Shown here: in pieces, positions 46,804 to 57,816 of the stretch
Layout: every line of letters begins with the position of its first letter
How positions within the stretch are numbered: position 1 is the first letter of the stretch
Assembly: GCA_001465935.1 (NCBI GenBank)
Contig: LNKV01000003.1
Coordinates: 564,363 to 628,362 of the forward strand
Source: Clarireedia homoeocarpa
Taxonomy: Eukaryota; Ascomycota; Leotiomycetes; Helotiales; Rutstroemiaceae
Length of the DNA: 64,000 nucleotides
Direction: 5' to 3'
Program-made: the position numbers and the translations under genes
The notes under the pieces: generated by a model
The model's database searches: none
Seen by the model: only the letters and a program-made list of their open reading frames with translations
What the model was told of the DNA's origin: nothing

Positions 46804-48097
46804 GACTTCCTTTCCACTTACAACTAACCAACAAAGGGGTAGGTAAGTAGGTGGGACGGCAAGACGGAGTTTTGTTCCAAGTAAAGTATTTTCCAAGACT
46901 GCGTGCGGTGCGGCAGGTGGATTAGATTTGCGAGCTTTGAGTTGGGGTCAAGGTGCGAGCGAGCCATGGTAGGATTTTTTTACAAGCACTGTGAATAAAT
47001 ACAAGTAGCGTGTATAACTTAAGGACAATCAAAAGTGGTTTGGAAGGACGTGAGATGGATTGAATATCGGCGTTTGATTAAGAAGATGATGGATGAAATG
47101 TTTTGTAGTATTAGTGAAATAGTCAAGATTCAAGAAGTTAAAAGAGCTTAGGAGTGCAGTAGACTATCATATGTATGGAATATGCAATGCAGCTTACCAA
47201 CACAAACGAATATACGCATACCCCTTTCTCAAACAATTCGTATCAGCTTTAGCTGTTCGCTCCCCTCACCATTATACTTACCGGGACGTCATTCGCATTG
47301 TCAACAATGCGCAGGAAGTATATACCCAGCTTTGGGTTTAGAACATCTCATATTATTCCATGTATTCTATTTATTCATCAACTCATCTACTCTCATTTTG
47401 CCTCTCATATCCTATATCCCATTGGCCCTCCTATCCATCAAATTATGATTCCGCTCTTCTTATGCATCCCACCTAGTCCTCCCAGGCATGTGCTTCTCCG
47501 AATACACACGAAGCTCCAATTCCCACCCCAATCCTTCCACGTATCCACTCATCTCTCATATAATGCTCATTATATACATACAACCAAACCTCCAACCAAC
47601 CAACCAGCTAGCCAGACAGCCAACGAAATAGCCAACCAACCAACCCACCCCACCCAACCAGTTATCAACCAAGTATACCACCCAACGAACAAGAAAAAAA
47701 GACCTAAAATTCAACTTCACCGTCCAAAAGATCCCACCTCTCTCCTACTTGTAATTCTGTGTGTATAGCCGCAACTGAACATATATTGCTAGTTGCAAAT
47801 CTAGCACTTTCTTCCAAAATGATCTCTCATCCCAATCAATATCAAACACCCAAAAGATTTCTCCGTGAAAATGCAAGCCTTCCCAAATTAACGCCTGAGT
47901 TTATTCCTGTTCCGGGTTCCAGTTCATGTAATTTGGACCGCCTTGTGTTCCTAACTCCGATAGAGTAAAGAGAGAGAAAAAAAAAAAAAGGAGATTCATA
48001 GCATTGCATCATGCGGACACAATCTCTTTCGCAGACGCCCTGCAATGCTTGCTTGCTTTCTTTATTCATCCATCCATATTAAACACCATCCTATTCA
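46804..48097. other. Intergenic, low-complexity pyrimidine-rich
   Basis: No gene. The plus strand from 47200 to 47760 is C/T/A-rich, with ccaaccaa-type runs near 47585-47660. An A13 run is at 47977-47989. The last part is the 3' flank of the GH17 gene. Confidence 0.55.
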
Positions 48098-50251
48098 TCA
48101 CGAAACCGTCTTCCCTCCACAATCCGGAATAACAATCCCATCCTTTAATACCCGATCCACTGTCAACAATCCCCAATGATCCTCCCAGTTCTGATTCGCC
48201 GTATTGTACTTTATCTTCCACGGTTCGTCAAAGGCCTCGAACCAGAAATAGTTCGTTCCATTGGTCAAGGCATCACAGACCCAATTGTCCATAAAAGAAT
48301 TCAACTCCGTAATACCAGCGACACTACCATTCGTACACGTAGCAGCAGCACCGCAATCAGTACCTCCCTGAGAAGGCCAGCCTGTTTCAGAGATGATATT
48401 TTTGGATTTGTCAGTCTTGAACGCTACGTCGTGAGTTTGCCAGAAATTCCATGTCCAACCTGAAGCTTCCTCTGCAGTGACTCCGGCGAAGAAAGGGTGA
48501 ATATTGGCCATCACATAATCAACTACGCCGGCAAGTTCAGATGTCCAATTGTCTCCGAGATCCGAGGATGCAATTGGGAGGTCAATTCCGCGGGCTGTCA
48601 TGTTATCTTTGACATCACCAATGACCGTCGTCAACTGGGTAGAAGTCATGTCCTTTCGATACAGAACCTCGTTACCAACGATGACGCCAACGAAAGACGA
48701 TGATCCGTGCGCGTCAAAGATTTTGTACAACTGTTCGAGTTGACGATCGTTGGTGGTACTGTTGGTATCCTGCCAAACACCCAACCAAACCTTTACTGTG
48801 CCATTCAACCCCAATCGATCAATCGCATGTAAAACCATCTCGGTTTGATTACAATCTGTTCCATAGAGACGAATGGTATTTGTGAGTTGTGAAAGAACCG
48901 CCACATCTCTCGTGACGTTGTTTTGACTCGGCGGGTATGATAAGCAATCGGGGTATTGAGTATACATCGGAGTATAGTCGATGCCAGGGAATACTTTGTG
49001 AAGATTGGTATTTCCGAGTAATTTCTTGATCTCGGCAGAATCCTTGCTGAGATCCCCATTAGTCGCTGTGTCTGATGAAGCAGATTGACCAGACACTTGA
49101 TCTTGAGTAGTAGCCGAGCCACCGCCATGGTTTCCTCCCAAGGTACCACCAATTGCACCTCCAACAATTCCTCCAATGATCACAAAGCCAAATATCAGAG
49201 CGATCCAAAGCCTCAGCTTCTTGTTACCACCGGGAGGTTTCCTTAACCATTCGTTCTTCTCTGCCGTTAAGTCATAATCATTCGGCCCATTTTGCGCATT
49301 CGTGACATGATCGTATTGTATGTTTTCACCATTCTTCTTTCCAACCAAACCACCCAATGACCCCATAACGCCACCAGCTGCAGCAGCTTTCCCACCCGGA
49401 GGTGTCCTTGATCCACTGTCCGACATCTTGTTTATATTTAGCATAGATGATCTATGAACTGGTCTATACCCTAAACCATCATCACCGTCGTCTTCAATTG
49501 TGCTTGGATCAAACTCGACAAGTTCTGGATCCAAGTTTGTTCGCGAATATCGGTTATAAGGATATGGAGAGTCTGAGTAGGGATCCGAAGGAGGATTCGA
49601 TCTTGAAATGGTCGATCGTGATGAAGGAGTAGACATGCCGGTTGGAAATGCGGCAGCACTTAAAGGAGTGAGAGAGGATGTTGATGCGTCTTGTCGTCCA
49701 TGCGGACGTTGGAATGTAGGCTCTTCATATGAAGGTTGGGTTGGATCATAGCCCCGAGTGTTTCTCATGGCTTCCAACCCACTTTCTCTGGCATTTGAAT
49801 CTGCCACACTCATTGCGACGCCGTTTATTCCACCAGCAGCTTGATCGCTGAAATTATCTGCTCCCGCAGTTACGTTGGAGTATGCCGAGATGGGCTGATT
49901 GTTGTTGTTTCGTGATCCAAATCTAGATTCCTGGGCCGGATTGGCGTTCCGATGAGGTGGAGGAATTGGGGGTGGTGAACCTGTATCTGTTATCGGACTC
50001 ACTGGTTCGGCATAATAATCCGGTTGGGCTGACGACGATGAAGAATTTGCATTCCCTCTCTGTTGGTTATAATTTTGGAATGGTTGATTAATGCGTGTAT
50101 GGTCTTGACCGTGACCTCGGTTGGAGGCGGAGTCTAAAGGACTGTGCGAAGATGCTTGTGGATATCTTCTTGTAGGAGAATGTTGTGGGGGTATTTGTGG
50201 GGACGAGGAATTGAAATTGTCGTCATTATTTGCGAAAGAATAATGAGACAT
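48098..50251 (-). CDS. btgC: GH17 endo-1,3-β-glucanase, type II membrane form
   Basis: Hydrolyses cell-wall β-1,3-glucan; BtgC-type enzymes are membrane-anchored. An intronless 717-aa frame starting MSHYSFANNDDNFN. Residues 1-330 are a Ser/Pro/Asn-rich cytosolic region. One membrane helix, KLRLWIALIFGFVIIGGIVG (about 345-370), is followed by a Gly-rich linker, the type II arrangement. The GH17 barrel spans about 415-705, with NTIRLYGTDCNQ, the acid/base Glu in VGVIVGNEVLYR, HPFFAG, and the nucleophile Glu in ISETGWPSQGGTDC, then YFWFEAFDEPWK. Eight or so Cys lie in the barrel. Several NxT sites. Immediately upstream of the ATG is a repetitive CT-rich leader (50265-50330). All catalytic residues are present. 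Confidence 0.95.
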   Translation of the reverse strand: MSHYSFANNDDNFNSSSPQIPPQHSPTRRYPQASSHSPLDSASNRGHGQDHTRINQPFQNYNQQRGNANSSSSSAQPDYYAEPVSPITDTGSPPPIPPPHRNANPAQESRFGSRNNNNQPISAYSNVTAGADNFSDQAAGGINGVAMSVADSNARESGLEAMRNTRGYDPTQPSYEEPTFQRPHGRQDASTSSLTPLSAAAFPTGMSTPSSRSTISRSNPPSDPYSDSPYPYNRYSRTNLDPELVEFDPSTIEDDGDDGLGYRPVHRSSMLNINKMSDSGSRTPPGGKAAAAGGVMGSLGGLVGKKNGENIQYDHVTNAQNGPNDYDLTAEKNEWLRKPPGGNKKLRLWIALIFGFVIIGGIVGGAIGGTLGGNHGGGSATTQDQVSGQSASSDTATNGDLSKDSAEIKKLLGNTNLHKVFPGIDYTPMYTQYPDCLSYPPSQNNVTRDVAVLSQLTNTIRLYGTDCNQTEMVLHAIDRLGLNGTVKVWLGVWQDTNSTTNDRQLEQLYKIFDAHGSSSFVGVIVGNEVLYRKDMTSTQLTTVIGDVKDNMTARGIDLPIASSDLGDNWTSELAGVVDYVMANIHPFFAGVTAEEASGWTWNFWQTHDVAFKTDKSKNIISETGWPSQGGTDCGAAATCTNGSVAGITELNSFMDNWVCDALTNGTNYFWFEAFDEPWKIKYNTANQNWEDHWGLLTVDRVLKDGIVIPDCGGKTVS

Positions 50252-50274
50252 GGTGAGAAAGGGTAAGGAAGGAG

Positions 50275-50309
<35 letters not shown>

Positions 50310-52250
50310 CGAGAAGGGGGCGGGTTTGAGAAAGAGATTTGTCTGAAGCGAATTTATTCCTTCGTATTCACCTTCCCTCGTATCGATAGCCCTTTTTCCC
50401 TCTTTTCCCTCTTTTCCCTTATTTTCCCTTTTTTCCCTCTTGTTTTCCTCGTTTTGGACGATCCTTTCCTCTTCTCTTTATTGCAACGAAAAGGGCGAGA
50501 GCCAGTACTTGGGAGCCAAATTGTGGGAACCTTGGCACCAGACGGCGGAATCGAAGAGCCAAAGCTAAGAGTCGGTCGCGGTCTTTGCTCTCTTATCGGA
50601 GGATTTTGGGGGCAAGTGGAAGTGGAAATGGGAGTGGAAGTGGAAGTGGAGGTGGTAGTGGTACCTCAAGCAAGCCTCAAGCAAGCCTCAAGCAAGGTTT
50701 TAAAGATAGTAACTCGATCGTGTGTGAGAGCTCGTATCGCAAGTTTCGCAAGTTTCGTTCCAGCCAGCCCAACTATTGAACGAGCGCCGTTGCTTCCACG
50801 CAATACATACATACATACATACATGCAAATGCAGTACAATCACACAACCACATAAGCTTTTGTATCATGCAAAAAGAGAAGAAGAGGGTGGAGAATTGAA
50901 GAAACGAGAAGAAAGTGTACTTAGTATGCTGTTGTGGTCCTCGTACCAAGTAACAGACAAGGTTGAAAGCGGTGGTTGGTTGGTGGTTGGTTGGCTGGGC
51001 AGTCGGCTCAATTCTGCGGAAGATGATGATACAAGTACCAAGGCAAGATGTGATTGTGTCGAGAGGAGCAGATCAGAGCAGAAGCGCGAGGCTGGGGCTG
51101 GCCGGAGTGGGAAGTGGGAAGTGGGAAGTTGGAAAGTTGGAAAGGCCGTTCACCCCGAGCACCAGGACAGATCCCTCTTCACAACCCCCAAATCTATTTC
51201 GACAATACAATGCGATTGTTTCGAAATACAATGAGATGGTTGATTGAGCTCTCTTTGTTTCCCGTCTTCTCTTCCTCGTGCAATGAATGTACAGTACTTA
51301 CTTGTTCCATCTGTACTTCTCGTATGTCCCCAGTCAAGGTGTGGGACCACCCGTACCCGTCCAAACGTGGCCCGAGATCCTTCGAGTGTGGAGCATCTGT
51401 TCGCTCCCACTGCATTGTAAGCACGCCCAGCCACATTTTCTGTCCTTGCACTTCGCTTCTGCTGCGTTTCAAAGAAAAATCAAGGCCAAGATATATTAAT
51501 CCAAGACGAAGATATATTAATCCAAGACATTCTCATCGTCATAGCCTGGTACACCCGGCACTTACAAAGTACTTTTAACTTATTCAAGTTAACTTGGTAT
51601 TTAAAAGTCAACTTGGTATTTTCACTTGTACACATCAAACAGGGGCCCAGGGGAGTTTGATAAATTTGCTGCCGTTTTCGATTTGTATCAATAAAGTGTA
51701 AAGTGTAAAGTGTCCCCCGTGCCAAAGTCCTTTGTACAGTAGATGGATATATCTATCTACATGGATATATCTATCTACATGGATATATCTATCTACATAC
51801 CATGTATCTTGACTTTCTCCTTGGTCCCTATTTATCCTTCAATCCGTCAACAACGGGCTTGCTGGCTTGATGCTGTACCTGTACTAAGTCACTCACTCAC
51901 CTAGACTTCAGTATATATAAGACAAAGTAGCTCAGTCCCTTCGGCGCAGAGTAAGTTTATTGATACGGCAAACTGATCGCGGATCGCGGATCGCGGATCT
52001 CGGCTCTACATCGCTCTACCCCTCTCTCATTTCCCCCCGCAAAATACATGGAGAAAATGCAGAAGAAAGGGCGTTTGCTGCGCCTACATAGAGAATTAAC
52101 GTAGATGGTAGGCACAGTTTTTCCATGATTACTATACATATATACCTTTTTGTCAGTGAACGACTAAGTATATAAGGGCGGCGGATTCTTTATGATACGA
52201 AAGTGGCAGATACAGTCAGTGGCCAAATTCAACCAACCACCTACTCAATC
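50252..52250. other. Divergent intergenic region with minisatellites
   Basis: Two kilobases between the GH17 gene and the isochorismatase gene. The first 80 bases hold a gaggac/gagggc hexamer run (50265-50330). Others are agtggaa-type runs (50618-50660), caagcctcaag doublets (50668-50695), catacatac (50800-50825), a ~25-base doublet at about 51478-51526, the 18-base triplet array at 51743-51796, and gcggatc runs (51975-52000). No gene is supported. Confidence 0.6.
51743..51796. repeat. Three tandem copies of an 18-bp unit
   Basis: The unit atggatatatctatctac is repeated three times without change. Perfect identity suggests recent expansion. It lies about 450 bases upstream of the isochorismatase start. 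Confidence 0.9.
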
Positions 52251-52909
52251 ATGACCAAATCATTCCGAGAACTCGTCGGTATTGAACCGTCTACCGCGTC
52301 GGTAAAGGACAGTACCTTGATCATCATCGATGCACAGAATGAGTACGTGGTCTTGATTCCCCTGGATGAAGCTTATATACAGCCAGCAAGATACCTCGCA
52401 CATACATAAATACTAACCTCAACAGATATGCCAGCGGCCAGCTAAAAGTCTCTCAAGTTGACGAGTCACGAAAAGCCATCTCTGCCTTACTCGAAAAGTA
52501 CCGCGCCGCAAACGCACCATTGGTTCACATAACACACCAAACACCACCAGGCGCGCCAGTCTTCACGCCAGACACAGAGCTCGCAAAGGAGTTCTCAGAG
52601 CTGACGCCCAAAGACGGGGAGAAAGTAGTGGTGAAGCAACACCCCGGATCATTCACCGGCACCGACTTGGATGAATATCTCAAATCGACTGATAGGAAGA
52701 AAGTCGTGGTTACTGGCTACATGGCACATATCTGTGTGAGCACCACCACGAGACAGGCTGCAGAGAAGGGCTACGATGTTATACTTGCCGAGGACGCCAT
52801 TGGTGATCGGGATATTCCGGGAGCAAAGGCCGAGGTTTTGATCAAGACGGTTATGGCAGAGTTGGCGGATGGCTTTGGAACCGTCGTTCAGTCGAGCAAC
52901 ATCAATTGA
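52251..52909 (+). CDS. Isochorismatase-family cysteine hydrolase
   Basis: Cysteine hydrolase fold, which covers isochorismatases, nicotinamidases and related amidohydrolases. Exons 52251-52342 and 52426-52909 join over an 83-bp intron (gtacgt..caacag) to give 191 aa starting MTKSFRELVG. The catalytic Asp is in LIIIDAQNEY, the Lys in VVVKQHPGSF and the Cys in VVTGYMAHICVSTTTR, where a cis-peptide usually precedes the nucleophile; all three are present. The C-terminal ends ADGFGTVVQSSNIN, typical of the family. No signal peptide. Some secreted fungal and oomycete isochorismatases deplete plant salicylate precursors, but this protein lacks a signal peptide, so that role is not suggested. It is convergent with the SRR1 gene, whose stop lies only about 90 bases away. 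Confidence 0.94.
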
Positions 52910-53000
52910 GATGTGTTGTGCGAGGGTTGAGGATCTTTGCACTTGTATGTTGGTAATCCTGGCGTCTGGACCCGGTGGTGGATTCGGTTGCACCCCTTTT

Positions 53001-53911
53001 TCAGACCGAGGGATTGCTCTTCCAGTATATTTTGGTATCTGAGAAATCATATCGAAGTTGGGGAAAATTTATTACCTCGCAGTCTCTGACCATATTTTCT
53101 AGACTCTCTATCGTTGTATCCCTGTTCCCGGATCTGTGAAATGTGAGTGATTGTCTTGGACTTCGGGACCAATACTTACAGATTAAACCTTCCAAAATTA
53201 TCAATGTCTGTTCCTATGACAACCTTCGGCCTGGGTCCTTCACTTATTGTCTTGTAAACTGGCGCATAACAATGTATTGCATATACCAGAGAATCTTCCG
53301 TGACATGACTAAAAGCCGCAGGATCATCCACCACGGTCCCTCCCAGCGATTGTAGGAACTCCTTGTCGATATCCGTGAACTGGGGGTCTTGATGTATGCA
53401 CTGGATCTTCTCTGAACCATCTCCTGCTGCAAAGTAAACCCATCAGCAATGTCCTCTACAATTCCTAACAGTACTTACCCAGTTCCTCCAAAATCATACA
53501 CAGCGCAGCCAACTGAGTAAAACTGCTTCTTCTCCCTTCCCTCCTCGCACTCTGTAGACTTCCCAATCCCAAACAAACCACATTCTTCACTCCCTGTCTC
53601 TCCTTCAGCATCTCCTTTAAGTGTTTCGCCGCCTCACTGGTTTCCCATTGTTTCCGATAATACTCGAAATCTTCTCTCATCTCCTCCACCGTCCGATTTA
53701 TATATGCCACGCCATCCCTCTCAAAATCCCCGGCGTGCGTCCAAGCCGCTCCCTCGCCAGCTTTCTTTCCTCCCCCCACGACATGTACCCAGCCATCTCC
53801 ATCAACCACCTGTATCCTCTTCATTGGCTGCACAATATTATTCCTCTGCTTCTGCTCCGCCGCATCCGCGCCGGCATTCCCGCTCTTCTTTTTCCTATTC
53901 GTATGCGGCAT
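53001..53911 (-). CDS. SRR1-domain protein
   Basis: SRR1-like proteins (Arabidopsis SENSITIVITY TO RED LIGHT REDUCED 1) have an ill-defined role in transcription or haem-linked signalling. Exons 53479-53911, 53180-53426 and 53001-53133 give 270 aa. The start is the ATG at 53911, MPHTNRKKKSG, because the open frame upstream has no ATG. A basic, Lys-rich N-terminus is followed by VVCLGLGSLQSARREGRRSSFTQLAAL, the core SRR1 motif with Gly-Ser-Leu. Exon 2 continues with the remaining core, for example QDPQFTDIDKEFLQSLG, and exon 3 has DTKIYWK near the end, a common C-terminal block. The donor of intron 2 overlaps an in-frame TAA. The intron 1 acceptor is a NAGNAG tandem (cagcag), so two proteins differing by one residue may be made. 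Confidence 0.88.
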
Positions 53912-56283
53912 CTTTGCCTTTCGTTTGCCGCCCAATACAGCAATGCAGAAGAGGAATCTGATGTAAGCTCGGCCTTGAGAAATAGATAATAGCCTGTTAC
54001 TTTTGTTTAGGCGTTCAGCCTCTTATTCCGAAAAAAAAGTAAGCACGCTCGGGAAGGATTTTGTTCAATGTTGGTTCTTCCCAGGTTTGGTAATCCGTCA
54101 ATTCGTAAACAGCTGTCGGTTCTCTTGCTGGGCTGGAAGGGTTTGCAGAAAAGTTAGTCAGATCTTTAGTTCTGCATGTATGACTGCATGTAGCCGTCGA
54201 TAAGGCCTTGGTCGCAATTGTGATCTTGAGGTTTTTTAATTCGTTGGTGCACTTTTTTTTTCAAAAAGTGTGTGTATAGCAAGGGTTTCTTTACATTTGT
54301 TATTTTTAGCATGCATACATCTGTCGTGCGCGTGGTGCGTACAAGTGCAAATGCCAATGCAAAATGCTTCCGAGGGGAAAGAAGCTCGGACACATGAACG
54401 GACACACGGCAGAATGCAGAGCACGATGCTTTGCGTGCGCCTCCGGTTCTACAGTAGTTCATTACACTGCATTACACTGCACACTGCACTGCACTGCACT
54501 GCGCCAGGACTTTTGCCTTTTCCTCGGGGGCCAGATGGGGGCCTCGTTCGTAACCATGGTGTGAGAAAGCCGACTGAGAAGCCGGATGATTTATGATCTC
54601 AGTGGCCTACAACCCGACCAGATGTGAAATAATGAAGCGCCGAAAGATGTGATGGGAAGAGCAGGAGGTGGACGAGGGGACGAGGGGACGAGGGCACATA
54701 ACAGGAGCTTACTGAAAGCGGGATTCTTGACACGATAGTGGTAACACAACATGGCTTTCTTGCTGGGCGATTCAATGTTGGTGATAGGTAGTACATTTGT
54801 ACCAGGACTTGATTCGAGAGCCCGAAAGATGCACACACCCATCCAGAACACACAGGGAGGGTTGCTTGATAATCTGGAAGATCGCCATCTGATGCATCTC
54901 TCGAAAATAACTCTTGGGCTTACCCGTCACTCCAACGGCTCTACAGCATCTGATTCGCCATGCAAACCAAGTATGTGACGGTGATGGCAAAGGACCTTGG
55001 CGACTCGCCGAGCAAGCTTGGATGGGAAGAAGCGGAACGGGCATTTCCCTTCTATCGGGACAAAGACTGTGCAAGCAACTGCGATGTTTGGCTTAGCATA
55101 ATTCGGATGATGGGCTGATTGTTCGTACGAGAGGCGATGGAAGATGTACGGTGATCCTGCTCGCGCGAGAACAACAACATGCATCTTTTCTCCTCGCCTC
55201 CTGTTGGATGAGTCTCTGAGTCCCTGAGTCCCTGAGTCCCTGAGTCCCTGAGTCCCTGAGTCCCTGAGTCCCTGAGTCCCTCTCGCCTTGATCTACGAAG
55301 GTAGGAGTACACGAAGTACACGAAGTACACGAACACCACTCAATCACAATAGGAAGACTGTGCCTTATGAAGCTCTTTTCCACATTAAATGGTACCTGCC
55401 TACCTACTCTTCGTATGCAGCAAGGCGATTCTCATCGCCACGAATGAATGGCTCTCTGCGCGGTTCCACCACAATCCACAACGGCACAAACAAGCATTCG
55501 ATTCCCTATCCGGGCGCTTACTCCAGTCAAATCATTAGCCGGGACCCCTTGTTTCCCAAGCTTCCCCTCCCCACTCGCACATCGCCCATCCCCATCCGCA
55601 CCCTTACATTGGTACATTCCAATTCACATGCACCAATCCTTTTCACAGCTTTCTGTTCAATGCTTTTCCGCCGCCCTTTTCCTCTTTCTGCCCTTCAATC
55701 TAAATCCTCGAATCGCAAGACAGAATAGCCTATGCTGCTTTACAACGCCATACCTATTCAAGCACAACACCTCCGTCCCCCAAGCACACCCTGCTCTTCC
55801 TCAGTAAGCATTTGTACATCTCATTGGTAGAGACCTTTAAACGCCGACCCCAAATCGGTAATGTCAGCGCGAAAAATTCGTTAGGTGATGGATGCATCGT
55901 GCGTTCAAAAGCCCCAGCATGCGCTCTCCGCTCGCAGGCGAAGGATTGGTGGGTGCTGACCTACTCTATCTATTATCTACGAATACTGCGTTCCTTCTTC
56001 TGAAATATAATTGTATCTTCTTGGTTTTTGAAAGCACTTGGCTAGATCATCGATTAAGTGATGGTGTGAGGAGGAATTATCTTTCTTCAATTTGATGTTT
56101 CGTTGCCACAGCTGCTGTTTAATCTGAGGACCCCATCCGGCTGTTTCTTCGAGTCGCTTTCGGCAGCCATACGATACGATAACGAGAAGGAAACCCTTCA
56201 TCGATTGTTTCCTCCTGAAAATTACACGAAATCGTTAGTTCGCGACCCGATATATATATATATATATATACATACTAGCAAAG
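53912..56283. other. Divergent intergenic region with microsatellites
   Basis: About 2.4 kb between the SRR1 gene and the copper-protein gene; no supported gene. It holds a cactgcactg run (54470-54505), a gacgagg run (54670-54692), the 8-bp array at 55210-55281, an acacgaagt run (55308-55333), and (TA)n at 56251-56271 directly before the next gene. Open frames here are short and multi-frame. Confidence 0.6.
55210..55281. repeat. Tandem array of an 8-bp unit (gagtccct), 9 copies
   Basis: Nine consecutive octamers, the first reading gagtctct and the others gagtccct, with no spacers. It is in non-coding DNA. A second small array of acacgaagt follows 25 bases downstream. Confidence 0.9.
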
Positions 56284-57311
56284 ATGTTCACGAGGATATT
56301 CACACTGATCGCTTTGGCGACATCGACGTTGGTGCAGGCACATACGGTTATTACATATCCGGGATGGAGAGGAGATAATCTGATAACGAACGATACCTTC
56401 CCTTATGGCATGCAATGGATGTATCCTTGTGAGTAGATGGCTTTTACTTTTGTGTTGGATGGTCTACTCTTTTACTCGAGCCTTTTTTTTATATCAAGGA
56501 CTAGAGTCGCTGGGGCATATCTTTCTTGGCTGTGATGGATGTTCCATAGGATACTGTGAAAGTGCACATCCTCTATCAACATCCTTTGGCCTTCGTCATA
56601 TCCATCCGAATTCTTCTCTATTCCCCCCCCTCACCGAAGTCAAAAACCCAACTAACCCTTCCTCCTCTCCCAGGCGGCGGTATGCCCACAACCACCAACC
56701 GCACTCTCTGGCCTCTCAAAGGCGGCGCCATCGCCATACAGCCAGGCTGGTTCCAAGGCCACGCCACTGCCTTCTTCTACATCAATCTCGGCTTCGGCAC
56801 TGATGGACCCGGCGGCGGTCCCCAAAACATGTCGTTCCCCATGACCGGTGTCTTCCAGATCGTCGGTCCGGACAAGAACCCTTACCCCGGAACCTTCTGT
56901 CTACCACAAGTACCTTTACCCGCAAACACGACCGTGAATGTGGGAGATAACGCGACGATTCAGGTGGTGGAGACGGCGATTCATGGGGCGGCGTTGTATT
57001 CGGTTGGTTTTACCCTGTTCTTTTGCCTTCTCTATTTCTTTCTTTCTAGCTGGGGGGTTTGGAAGGAAGCTAATTTAACGAAATAGTGCGTCGACATCAC
57101 ATTCGCCGAACCAGAAAACGTCGCCGAAGTAAATGCCTCGAATTGTTTCAATTCGTCGGATATCGGCTTCGCCAACGTGTATACGATTAACGACGCCGGC
57201 GCGGCAGGAACATCGGACGCGACGGGAACATCGGGCGCGACGGCGTCGAGGACGTTTTATGCGTCGAGTTTGGCGGCGGTGGTAGGTGTGGCGGTTTGGG
57301 GATTGCTGTAG
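56284..57311 (+). CDS. BIM1/X325-type copper-binding secreted protein, GPI-type tail
   Basis: Member of the LPMO-like X325 family (Cryptococcus Bim1), which uses an N-terminal histidine brace to bind copper and aids copper import rather than cutting polysaccharides. Exons 56284-56428, 56674-57002 and 57087-57311 give 232 aa. Signal peptide MFTRIFTLIALATSTLVQA leaves His20 as the mature N-terminus (HTVITYPGWRGDNL), the key copper ligand. Then GMQWMYPCGG joins over intron 1, followed by a second candidate ligand in QGHATAFFYINLGFG. A C-terminal Thr/Gly/Ala/Ser-rich stretch and SSLAAVVGVAVWGLL form a GPI-like signal. Paired Cys are present (MYPCGG, GTFCLP, CVDITF, ASNCFN). Intron 2 has an unusual gttggt donor, and intron 1 is long for this window (245 bp). 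Confident on family; copper role is from homology. Confidence 0.93.
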
Positions 57312-57816
57312 AAGATGGATGTACGGTATTTGCAGGCTGGGGGAGAAAGAGAGGAGGTTGACGGTTATCGGAAAGAAATTCTTTATGTCAAGAGAAGGAT
57401 AAGCTGTGATGGCAAAAGCCACAGGAATACAGCCGAGATAATGACGCGATGAGGCGTTAAGGATGAATGCTGACGACGAGGAAGATGAGCATGATCAATA
57501 CCCCCTTTTATACTATTTCTTCAACTGTAATATTTTTTTTTTTTTTTTTTTTTTCCTATTACGTTTTTCTCTCCATGTCAGGTCAGATACTATGGAATCC
57601 AAATAAAACGATTAAAGTCATGATGATACTCTGCATTTTCCAAGAAGCTTTGTGCCGTACAAGTATGAGACTGGAGGGACACAAACTAGAAGCACCCATG
57701 TGATTTAACTTTTCGGATGCATATCTCGTCATCGTCATCGTCCATCGTACCATTCAATCATTGTCTTCATTTATGCATCTATCATCTATCACCCATCAAT
57801 CCCTCTAACCTCAAAC
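57312..57816. other. Intergenic between convergent genes, with a poly-T run
   Basis: About 500 bases between the 3' ends of the copper-protein gene and DOA1. A run of about 22 T occurs at 57533-57554. No gene. Confidence 0.65.

Noticed and set aside
47298..47768. 156-codon plus-strand frame
   Set aside because: No ATG start; composition follows the low-complexity ccaa and pyrimidine runs, and there is no domain.
50250..50855. 201-codon plus-strand frame opposite the GH17 leader
   Set aside because: It begins inside the GA-rich hexamer repeat and its sequence is Gly/Arg and Phe/Pro low complexity.
55052..55383. Overlapping minus-strand frames across the 8-bp array
   Set aside because: Their repetitive composition comes from the tandem octamer, not from selection on protein.
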